From Branchiostoma lanceolatum (lineage: Eukaryota; Chordata; Leptocardii; Amphioxiformes; Branchiostomatidae), in NCBI RefSeq assembly GCF_035083965.1, contig NC_089731.1, positions 1,230,001 to 1,294,000 of the forward strand: a stretch of 64,000 nucleotides of DNA. The letters run 5' to 3'. This document shows positions 13,801-25,800 of the stretch, one piece after another. Both the position numbers and the translations under genes were made by a program. The notes beneath the pieces are model-generated. The model did no database searches and had not been told where the DNA came from. It saw only the letters and a list, made by a program, of their open reading frames with translations. Within the stretch, counting starts at the first letter, position 1, and the number at the start of each line of letters is the position of its first letter.

Positions 13801-16800
13801 AACACACCAGCTTCGCAGGCACGCGGCGCGGCAGCAGCTGGTTATATTACACCGAACGACCTGTCTTGTCTAACCTTCGCATATCTAACTGCATGCATTG
13901 TTTAAAGCTATCTAATGAGGATGCTTCCACTGTACTTGGTTGTAACGAGTTCCACTCTACGATCGTTCTAGGAAAATACAAATTTTTAAACACATCAATC
14001 CTAGGTTGAAAAGTCTGATACTTAAAGGCATGGCTATTTCTTGTCCTTTTCTGAGCTATTGTATAACATATAAACTGCCTGTGGATGTAGCACCCCACTT
14101 TTTTAAGTAAGGTAAGACCGGACTGTAATCCACCCATTGCCACACAAGGAAGGAAGGACCCTTCTTTTCAATAAGTGAGATAGGGTCTTAAATGTGCTTA
14201 AGGAACATGAAACCTCTATCTCAAAACGTCCTGTACATTCTTAAATGAAGCAAGAACGTTTCCCATAATGGTTATTTATACAGTTTTTTTTGTCCCTGTC
14301 TCTTCTTCTTCTCGAGTCACCACTTCTGTCTGCTACACACGTCCTCTCCAATGTTCCGCAACCACCCTTCCTCTTGGAGTCAGGGCTTCCAGGTCCTCCC
14401 TGGTGCATGGCTCAGGCGGGGGGGACAGATACTGATAAGTATCTAATGCCAGCTCAGAAGAGGACTAGAAATAGTCATACTTTTTAAGTACCGGAGTTAT
14501 CAGCCAAGGATTGATATGTTCAAAAATCCGTATTTTCCGGGAACCATAGTAGAATGGAACTCGTTGTCATCAAGTACTGTAGGAGCACCTTCACTAAGTA
14601 GCTTTAAAGAACGTTTACAGTTAGATATGCAAAGACTAGGTGTAACAGACCGTTCAGTGTAATATAACCAGCTGCTGTTGCGCCACGTACCTGCGAAGCT
14701 GATGTGTTACGCCCTTTGCGGTTGTACCGGCTATATAGATACAGATACAGACGAGGAGGTGTCTCACGGTCCCTGTGAAACCCAAGAACATAAAAACACT
14801 GCAAATGTCTCCCACTTTACTGTAGTTACCACAACCACATTGTTGTTGTCCAGATCTCCCGGATGTAGGGCGCGGGAGGAAGGGAGGTGAGAAGCACACG
14901 AGAAGGATGCTGCTGGCTAAGGAACTGTCCGACCTGGTCTGGTACATGGGGACAGTCAGCACTGTGGACTTCAAGTCTGAGGGTGAGGAATGTTCATAAT
15001 ACATCATTAGTTCTTGTATAGTCAAACCTGTCTATAATGAAGGGACAATGGTGACTGATTCTTCAGTCTTTGCGTAAAGGAAGAACGTTTAGGCATTTTT
15101 TCATATGTTAACCCTTTAAGTGCTTGGATTTGCTATTTGAATCCATTGAGAGTATACTGTTAAATGCAGAAATGCGTGAACTCAAAACCTCTGCGAAATC
15201 TCTATTTTCTCCCTACTGCAAAATGAGATCCTCGCAAACCTTTGCATTTACAGTAAGGTGATAATAATGAGTTTTTTCTCTCCCCCCCAGTCCCGTGTTG
15301 GCACGTTCCGTCCATCAGCGAGAACAAGGCGACGGCGCTTTCCTCCGACCACGCCGCCAACATGGCCGCCTTCACCCGCGCCCACCTCTTCCGGATCTAC
15401 CCGTCCGCGCGCAGGGTCGACTCCAGCAACTACGACCCACAGCCACTCTGGAACATGGGATGTCAGATGGGTAAGGGAAACTTATGGTACCTGTCCTTAG
15501 TACTGAAATGTTAGCTGTCCTTAGTACTGAAATGTTAGCTGTCCTTAGTACTGAAATGTTAGCTGTCCTTAGTACTGAAATGTTAGCTGTCCTTAGTACT
15601 GAAATGTTAGCTGTCCTTAGTACTGAAATGTTAGCTGTCCTTAGTACTGAACTTGTAGCCGTCCTCGGTACTCGACTCCAGCAACTGTGATTCGCAGCCC
15701 CTCTAGAACATGGGATGTCAGATGGGTAAGGGAAACTTAAAGTGATCTCGATCCAGTTGAGTTCACTGAAGAGCTATTTTTTCACTGGTTGTGAGAGAGA
15801 AGACAGACACTATGTACAGTATTTACAGGTTCATTGTATCAGGGAAATTCCCCTAGCTCTTTTTGACGAGCACAATGAACAGTGGACCATGGCTTAACGT
15901 CAGTCCTAAGGACTGCGACCCTTTCCGGTAGCATGCATGTCAGCATTGAACTCAGAGGCAGGGTCGCTAACTACTGGGCTACGCACACTACACAACTTAG
16001 GCTAGCTGTCCTTAGTACTAGAATGATAGCTGTCCTTTTTTACTGGAAGGGTAGCTTTCCTTGGCACTGAAATGGTAGCTGTCTTTGGTGCTGAACTGCT
16101 AGCTGTCCTTGGTACTGAAATGATAGCTGTCCTTAGCATTTAAATGATAGCTGTCCTTTGTACTGGGATGGTAGCTTTCCTTGGTACTGAAAGGATAGCT
16201 GCCTTTGAAACTGAAATGGTAGCTGTCCATGGTACTGAAATGGTAGCTATCCCAAATTCTTTTGAGCAAGTGGAAGCAAATGATGAGAACAATTGTACTT
16301 AGATGTGGTTGTACTTAGAATCGAAACCTAAGTCATCTACATTCCTTTAACATTCCTCATTATAGAAGCTATGTTTAAAGATTTTCTTCAGATTTATGTA
16401 GTGAGTACATATTTCTTCCTTCTGTATTTGTAAGATTTCTGAAACCATTTCTGATTTTCCCAGTTGCGCTGAACTACCAGACAGAGGGGAGAATGATGCA
16501 GCTGAACAGGGCGAGGTTCAGCTCTAACGGAGGCTGTGGTTACACAATCAAACCTGCTGTCATGTGGGAAGGTAAGTTAGCCTTCATGCCTTGGTGTAAC
16601 ACACCAGCTTCTGTATCTTTATCGCTGGTATAACTGCCCTTCAGCATAACATTCCAGCTTCTGTGTCTGTGAAACCGGCTTAGCAACCACCTATCAATTT
16701 CTGAGTGCATGGAAGTGTAAAAAGGATGTCAATTCTGATCTTGTTTTTCTTTTTCTGAAGACAGCAAGTCGTTGAACCCTCTGACCATATCACAGTGCTT

Positions 16801-19800
16801 GTATTGCCATTACATTGCCTTGTTTCCCCTTTTCATTTTTGAGTGCATGAAAGAAAGAAAGAGGAAAGAAAGAAAAGAGTGTGAAAGTATTTTGTGGCTA
16901 CGCACGTTAACAATTTTAGATCATACATAAAACAAATTTTGATTTCTGTTTCATCTATGATTAATCTATTATATTTATGATTAAAGATTATTATTATGTA
17001 TTTATCTTAATATTCTTAACCTTCTCCCTGCTGCCTTACTTACTCTGTAACCAATAGGAAATTGGGTGCCAAACAGCTAATTCAGAGATCTAAAGCTTAA
17101 ATACGAAAGAATTGTACATTTTCAACTTCTTTTTCTCTCTTTTCTGAAGACAACAAGTCGTTCAACCCCCTGACCACGTCGCCCCTGCCCGGCGTGACCC
17201 GGCGCCAGCTGACCGTGCGTGTGTTGAGCGGTCAGCAGCTGAGGGGCGTGACCGCGGCCAGCGAGGGTCCAGCCGAGCTGAGGGTCGAAGTGGAGGTCAT
17301 CGGACTGAACTTGGACTACCACAAGGAGCAGACAAGGCCCCATAGCACAGACGGTGAGAGGATAGTGATATGCTCATCATGCATTTCTTGGTTCTTGGGT
17401 TTTTGCAGGAAACAAGTGGATTTGGTACGTCGACGACATCAAAGTTTTAAGACATGCAATAGGAAGACAAGGAATTTCTTTAATTGTTGGTGCCAAAATA
17501 GAGTATATTTGAGTTAATTCATATCCTGAATGGTACATGTGGTCTTTATCATGCTAGTAGAAAATGAAGTCCAAGAAATTGAATATGTGTAGCCTAAAAG
17601 ACATTAACAAGATGATGTTAAAATTCTTATTGCATAACAATTACTCTTGTGATGCTACTAATCATGATGTACAACTTTTCAAATAGGAGGTTTTATCTAG
17701 TATTGATTATTCATATTTTAATACAGGTTACAACCCGACCTGGGATGACACCATGACCTTCAACCTGACCCTGCCTGACCTTGCCATGGTCAGGTTCACT
17801 GTCGTCTGCTACTATGACCATCAGCAGGAGGTCATAGGGCATCGGACTGTACCATTCGTCAGTCTTCTCACAGGTATGTTAGGTGCTGTATAGAAAAATA
17901 TGTCTGAACAGGTAATGTTACCACTTAATATGTACTTCAAATTATAATGTCCGCCTTGATGAACCAAGTATGTTTATTTTCATAGCACATCTAATCTGTT
18001 TTGCAAGTCTGATAATTCAAAGTGCATAAATGAACATGTAAACAAGAAGGTTTATCAATTATTTTTAGCCACCTATAAGGCAGCAAGCAAGTCTACCATA
18101 CACTATTAAAGACCACTATTTCTTTTCCTTTTTTCAGGCTACCGACATGTTCACATGGAGGGACATCCGGCTTCTATCTTTGTGCATATTTCTGTGACTG
18201 ACTACCAGGGCAAGGTACGAAAATAGTTTCCTTGGAACTGAAATAGTTCCTGTTCTTGGAACTAGAATGGTAGCTGTGCTTGGTACTGAAATGATAATTA
18301 TTTTTCTTTCTCACAAAAGCTGTTTTCTTGATAACTATAGTGGACAATCATACAGTTTTCTTTTATTGCAATTTAAGGGAATTCAATGGATAGATTAGCA
18401 GGCTAACTGGAAAGCTCCAGAAATAGAAAACAACATTCCATCAAAAACTTGAAGAAACTTCAGCTGTTCTGTTCCTTTAAGAAGCGTTTTAAATGTTCTT
18501 CTTCAGGGCAAGTATCGAACTGGAATCAAGAACTTCATCACAAGGAACTGGAGCTTGAGACAGGGCGGATCCTTCAGGGAGACGTCGGCTCCCATCATTA
18601 AGAAGCCACCGGCTGTCAACTTCACCAAACGTCTTGGGAAACTCACCATGCCCAGGTGGCATCTTGGATCAGGTATTTTGAATCCTCAGATCTGAAGAAA
18701 TGATCCTCAGATTTAAAGAAAAGATCCTTAAATCTGAAGAAATGATCGTCAGATTTAAAGAGACGATCCTCAGATTTAAGGAAAATGATCCTCAGATTTA
18801 AGGAAAATGATCCTCAGATTTAAGGAAAATGATCCTCAGATTTAAGGAAAATGATCCTCAGATTTAAGGAAAATGATCCTCAGATTTAAGGAAAATGATC
18901 CTCAGATTTAAGGAAAATGATCCTCAGATTTAAAGAAAGGATCCTCAGATTTAAAGAAAAGATCCTCAGATTTAAAGAAATGATCCTCAGAGTCAGAGTT
19001 AAAGAAATTGATCCTAAGATTTAAAGAAAGGATCCTCAGGTCTTAAGAAACGATCCTCAGGGTCAGAGTTAAAGAAATTGATCCTCAGATTTAAAGAAAG
19101 GATCCTCAGATTTAAAGAAATGATCCTCAGACACAACAGTTGATAGATGCAACAGCTCCTGTGTCAAACAAACCCTTGCCGGACACTCAAGACACAAATT
19201 ACAGAACAAGCCTTCTATTCAGATTCCTTGTATCATATAGCAGAACCTGAATGGTTTTTGGGTTTGAGTTTGTTCACAAACTGATGATGATGCATTTCAG
19301 GCAGCGACAGTGGTTCCACTACTTCAGACGAACAGGACCACAAACCCGCGCCGGACGCCTGCGACGCCAACGTGTCGGTGGTGCGTGGGGACGGCAGCGT
19401 CGCCAGTCCGGCAGTCTGGGCAGCGGAGGGCAAGGGTCAAGCCAGACCGACCCATCTGACGATGGTGAGGGGGGATGGAACGGTCGCGAGTCCCGCCGTC
19501 TGGGCGACACCTGGGACAGGTAGTCACACTTTCACTTTTCACTTTAATTATAGTCACCTTGAATATTCACCTTGAAGCTCAGCCAGTAGGTACCCTTAAA
19601 GAGTAATGAGGCTGTGCCTATTCATTCCTTCCTTCTTTCACTCTTTCCTTCCTTCACTCATGCTAGTCTCGAGTTGAAGATGCTCACTGACTTGACTTGA
19701 AATTTGTAGTGCTTTTGTGTTTCTTCAGTTATTTTCTATGCTTCAATGAGGTGTGACTCTCCTCAAACATGGGACCTCTGGCTCAAATCCTGTGTATGAG

Positions 19801-22800
19801 GATGTCCCTAACCAATGCTAGGTTTTGTCTTTTGACCTGAATTGAGTGAAGATCGGCGTTAAGTGCCTTTCCCAAAGGCACAACTTCAAAGACAATTACT
19901 TTAACCACAAGGCCACTTATGCCACTCCCAGTATTGTCTTCTGTTGATATGTAATAGTATGTAGATCTATGAAATTGATATACTGTACAGAAGACTAATG
20001 TAGGGTAGAGACTTATGAATGTATTACACTTAGTCAGTTTCTTGATGTGACGTCGGCCTTGCGTAACAGATTGTTGGACTCTCGATGCTCACTATGCCCC
20101 GATGTTGCGCCCTTGGGAAAGGCACTTCACACAACCTTCCCTGACGGTGGAGTGACGCCCACCAAGCCACTTTGGCTAATCTGTCAAAGTGTGTGCCAAC
20201 AACATACTACTGATTTGGTGCGCCAATGTCGCAACAACTGCACATTGACATCCACCAAGAACCGTTGAATTCTTTTTTTTAAAGCTGTTTTTTTCATGTT
20301 TCTGCTGTTCTTCCGTAGGCAACGGTAGGATCCCAGAAGATCAGCTGAGACTCAGACGGAGAATGTCTCCCGCCCAGACTCCAGGAGACAACCGCTGTTC
20401 CTTCATCGTAGAAGACACGTCTATCGCAGGCAAGTTCTTCATCATATGAGGAACATTTTTTTATATCACACTTCTCTTGAAAAGCATGCCAACATGGCCA
20501 ATATGTCCACACCTATTTAACTTGTTGGTGTTCAGACATTTTGCAAGAGGACATCATGAAAACCTGAAGTCTAGAATGAAAAGTATGACTCTATAGACCT
20601 TTTCCTTAGACTCTGTTTTCATGTTGATGAACAACATTTTTAATCATTAAATCAAATAACAAAGAAATTACATGGGTGTGGTCTATTGTAGGCAATGTTG
20701 GTGTGGTACCAAATGGCATATGTATGATCGAAAAGCTAAGGACGTAATATCCTTCTTTTAGCTACTGCAACTTTTCAACATGAGCTTATTCACTGTTTTG
20801 AAGAAGTGCTAAAAGGAAAAAGTTTCATCAAAGGTTGTGTAAGACCCAACAATAGTAACCTCTACTGTTTCAATGGTATCGAAGAAAGGCATACTTCAAT
20901 GGTCATGTAGAATGTTTTTCAGTGGATTTTTTTTTTTAGTACAGACTACATTTGAGATCAATGTCCACGTTATTACATGAAAACTTGGTTGAGATGAGTC
21001 ACTTGGCAAAACAAATAGCTTTTCTTCTTGTTCCATGGCAGGTTTTCTTACAGAATTGTGGGACCAAAAAGCACAGGAATACAAGGAGTACGCCATCACT
21101 GAGGAAACGGAACATCCGGAGCAGAGCCACCTTGCAGGACAGAGTGGAACTGCATTTCAACAGGAACCCATCCAGCATGTCAACGGGCAAACTTACGCTC
21201 CTGTAAACACTTCTCAAACAGTCACCAACGGAAAGACAACGGAGACTGCGGTGGACCAAGACAGAGTCGTCGCCAAGAAAGGAGTCAAGTTTGAGAAGAA
21301 GCGTCCCGAGATGGGCCGAGCGTTCTACATCCAAGGCACCCGACCGAAACAGACCGCGGGGAGAAGCAGAAAGGACAAAGCCCCCCTCCTGCACAAGGAG
21401 TCATACCAACCCCCTCCGGATAACCAGCAGAGAACGGCTTACAAACATCTTCAGGTAATAAGACACCAAAGATCTCATACCTACTTGAAATATCTGCAGT
21501 TGTTGTGAATGTAAAACATCTACAGGTAATAATGCTTACAAACATCTTCAGGTAATAAGACACCAAAGATCTCATACCTACTTGAAATATCTGGAGTTGT
21601 TGTGAATTTCAAACATCTACAGGTAATAATGCTTACAAATATCTTCAGGTAAAAAGACACCAAAGATCTCATACCTACTTGAAATATCTGGAGTTGTTGT
21701 GAATTTCAAACATCTAATAGCAGGTAATAATGCTTACAAACATCTTCAGGTTAAAACACACCAAAGATTTTACACCCCCTTGAAATATCTGAAGTTTAAT
21801 TTTAATGCTTTATCCTGCACTATAACGGATAACACCCGGCAGTTAGTTAGTGGTTATCAAACCACCTGAATTAATTTTTAAGAGTTTTGGTATCAAACCT
21901 GGTTCTCTGGGTCTTCCCTTTGGTCACTGACGAAAGATAGCGGATGCTGTCTGAAACATCCGACTGTTACAACATTTGTATCCAGTTACTTGAGTAACTG
22001 TCATTTGGCGTATCTTATTGCCTGAATGTCTAACTTTCTTCAACAAATAACATATTATCATTTTACTTAATCATGTACTTCATCCCTGTCTGCATGGATG
22101 ACACTTGAATTCAGCAGAACAATGTCCACACTTTGCATGATGTACAAAATGACTAATGAACTTGTGGACGTACCGACTGATAAGTATCTAATGCCAACCC
22201 AGAAGAGGACTAGAAATAGTCATGCTTTCAAGTACCAGAGTTATCAGCCAAGGATTGATGTGTTCAAAAATTTGTATTTTCCGAGAACCATAGTAGAATG
22301 GAACTCGTTGTCATCAGGTACTGTCTAGGAGCATCTTCACTGAGTAATTAAAGAACGGTTGCAGTCAGATATACAAAGACTTGGTGTAACAGACCGTTCG
22401 GTGTAATATAACCAGCTGCTGCCGCGCCGCGTGCCTGCAAAGCTGGTGTGTTACGCCAAATGGCGGTTGTGCCGGCTATATAGATACAGATGCAGATACA
22501 GACAGATGACAGCGGCACTTACATGTACTCAATGGCATTGAATTTCCTTTTCAGGACAGCGGGACCTACATGTACTCAATGGCATTGAATTTCCTTTTCA
22601 GGACAGCGGGACCTACATGTCTCAATGGAATTGAATTTCCTTTTCAGGACAGTGGGACCTACATGTACTCAATGGCATTGAATTTCCTTTTCAGGACAGT
22701 GGGACCTACATGTACTCAATGGAATTGAATTTCCTTTTCAGGACAGCGGGACCTACATGTACTCAATGGCATTGAATTTCCTTTTCAGGACAGCGGGACC

Positions 22801-25800
22801 TACATGTCTCAATGGAATTGAATTTCCTTTTCAGGACAGTGGGACCTACATGTACTCAATGGCATTGAATTTCCTTTTCAGGACAGCGGGACCTACATGT
22901 ACTCAATGGCATTGAATTTCCTTTTCAGGACAGCGGGACCTACATGTACTCAATGGCATTGAATTTCCTTTTCAGGACAGCGGGACCTACGTGTACTCAA
23001 TGGCATTGAATTTCCTTTTCAGGACAGCGGGACCTACATGTACTCAATGGCATTGAATTTCCTTTTCAGGACAGCGGGACCTACATGTACTCAATGGCAT
23101 TGAATTTCCTTTTCAGGACAGCGGCACCTACATGTACTCAACGGAATTGAATTTCCTTTTCAGGACAGCGGGACCTACATGTACTCTGCGCCCTACAGAC
23201 TTCGCCAGGTAGGCACGCCCCCCGTGTCTCCCGCCAAACGTCCGGACAGCTCGCACCTGTTCCGCCACGCCAGCGCCGACCGCTTACACGAGGAGAGAGA
23301 GCACACCGGAGCGGAGAGGCGGAGAAGGGCGGAGAGCGACGAGAGGGAGTACACCGGAGCGGAGCGGAGAAGGAGCGACCAGCGGAGAACTGTGAACGTC
23401 GGGGCTGTGCAGGGATACAGGGAGGTAGGCAGGTCGAAAGATGAGATCACACACTTCAGGGGCAGGACGTCTAGGTTTAGAAACGCTACTTTGCCATTCT
23501 TAGTACAATTACTGAACGATAGCTGATCTTGTAATTACGTAAAGAAAAGAAAACTGAAATGGTATGTGTCAAGGTCATCGGGACCAGTGAAACCTATCAT
23601 GTAATCAACCATGCATCCAGGGTGGAAGAAATAGAGGTAGGCAACGGAAAAGATGGGAGGATGATGTCAGAGAATGGACAGGCAAGTGTGGAGAAAACTG
23701 GTAGCCAGATCCTCAGTGGTGCCTCTTATTATGATTTTGTCAATCAAACCATTTACTAATTCATCCATCCATTCATTCATTCAGGTGGCAGTTGACGTTC
23801 CTCCGGAGCTCGAGGAGAGAAGTTTGAGGGAAAGTTCGTACAGAAGGGAGCAGCACTCCGCCATCGTCAACCGGGTTGTTCCCGGCTCCAGCGGGGAGGA
23901 CTTCGGGGAGACGAGACATCGCAAGAGGCCTCCTTCCAGGAGCAGGGCCGAGAGAAGGAGCCGGCAAGGCCCGGTTCCCTCAGACATTGTGAGCACGGAG
24001 AGCAAGACGTCTTCAGACCAGGACGCTAAGACTCCTCCACAAGATGCCGTAGAAGATAAGAAAGTGGAAGTTCACGACTCAACGGAGGAAAAAAGCGAGA
24101 GCGATGGAGAATCGAAAAGGAGCGAGACGCCAACAGGAACCAGGTCAGCAAACAGCTATAGAATTTACCGTTACTTAGTATATAATGTATATAATAATAA
24201 TAATGTTTGTATTATAAATCCCGACGTATCCGTGCTCAACCTGTCTGTTTTAAGGTAGCGTTTATCTCTGATTTTAGAATGTATTTATTGTTGAATCCAA
24301 ACGATAATATTATTATTTAAAATTGGTAGATTGCCTAATGTCACCAGTTTTTAAATAACATAGTGTAAATCACTTAGCGGCAGGAAAATATAGTGGTTGG
24401 GGGAAAATGGAGTAGGCACTTAATTTTAACGGTGGGAACAAACATTACTGTCTCAAATATTATTGATCAAATATTAGCGATGATGAAATTTTAGGGGTTG
24501 ACTAGTGACCGTTAGATTAGGTAAAAATAAGTTACAGTTAACAAATCAAGAATTACAGTAACATGTAAAAAGTATGCAATTCAGCCTATGGCTGCAATGT
24601 ACTTTTCATATTCGTTCATAATGATCAAATAAAACCATTGAATTTCGTTCATTCACACAGCTCGCCCCCCATCCTCTTCAACAAGGACTCCCCCCCGTTT
24701 GTGAATGGGCTGCTCAGCGAGGAGGACCTGCGGTTCCTGCAGCAGGCGCCAGAGGACCTCCAGCGCATCCTGGCCACCGAGGACTTCACCAACAGGACCG
24801 ACGAGTACAAGCTTCTCCTGGAGCGCGCCAAGAAGAGCGTCCGGCTCAAGGAGATCCGGAACAGGCGGGAGTCATACCTCGCTGCCATGGCAACGGAGTA
24901 CAGCCCGTCGGGGAAGGAGGGCAGCGGGCTGGGGGGAAGGTCACCTAGAGGTCACAGGAAGGGGGCCTGCCCGAGAAAAGCTGTCGTGAAACCTCTCCAA
25001 CACGAGGAAGAAAGCGTGCCAGCCCCTGATGTGTCTGAGAGAAAGGAGGGATTGAGTGAGGCACAAGCAGACGACATGAAGCCGCCGCAAGAAAAACCAG
25101 AGGAAAAAGACGACGCCCTGAAACAAAAGGAAAATAAAACTGAGGACTGCAAAGATTCTGTTACCGTGACAACAGAAAGTGCAAAGGTCAAAGATGACAA
25201 AAGCACATCCGAGGAAAAAGAGGAAAGTAAAGATCTGACAATTGTTTCTAAACTTGATTTGGAAGATGAGACCAAGGAGACTTCAGCAGAACAAAAGGAG
25301 AAACAGCCGAAGAAAGAAGAGGAGAATTCCGACAGCTCGTCGGATAGTCCGTCGTCCCCAGTGAAAACAAACGCGACGTTCGGAGACTCACTTTGGGACG
25401 AAATCAGCGACCTGTCGGAAGTGTCGGAGTCGGTTTCGAGCAGCACGTCTTCGCTGGACACGGTGATCGACACGACCAACGACAGCATCGACCAGGAGCT
25501 GCGGAGTCTGGAGGAGGAGGAGAGAAGGGCGGCAGAAATCATGGGGGAGGCAAAACCGGAGAAAAGACCCGATCCCGAAACGATGATCCAGCAAGCAACG
25601 TCGGAGTTAGCATCATCAAAAGAACTGCAGCCACCGAAAGACGAGGCAAAACCAGAGAAAAGAACCGATCCCGGTACGATGATCCAGCAAGCAACTTCGG
25701 AGTTAGCATCATCAAAAGAACTGCAGCCACCGAAAGACGAGGTTGAAATGAAAAAGCTGAAGGAAAAGATCTTCAGGCCTCCTTCAGGACCTGCTGCAGA

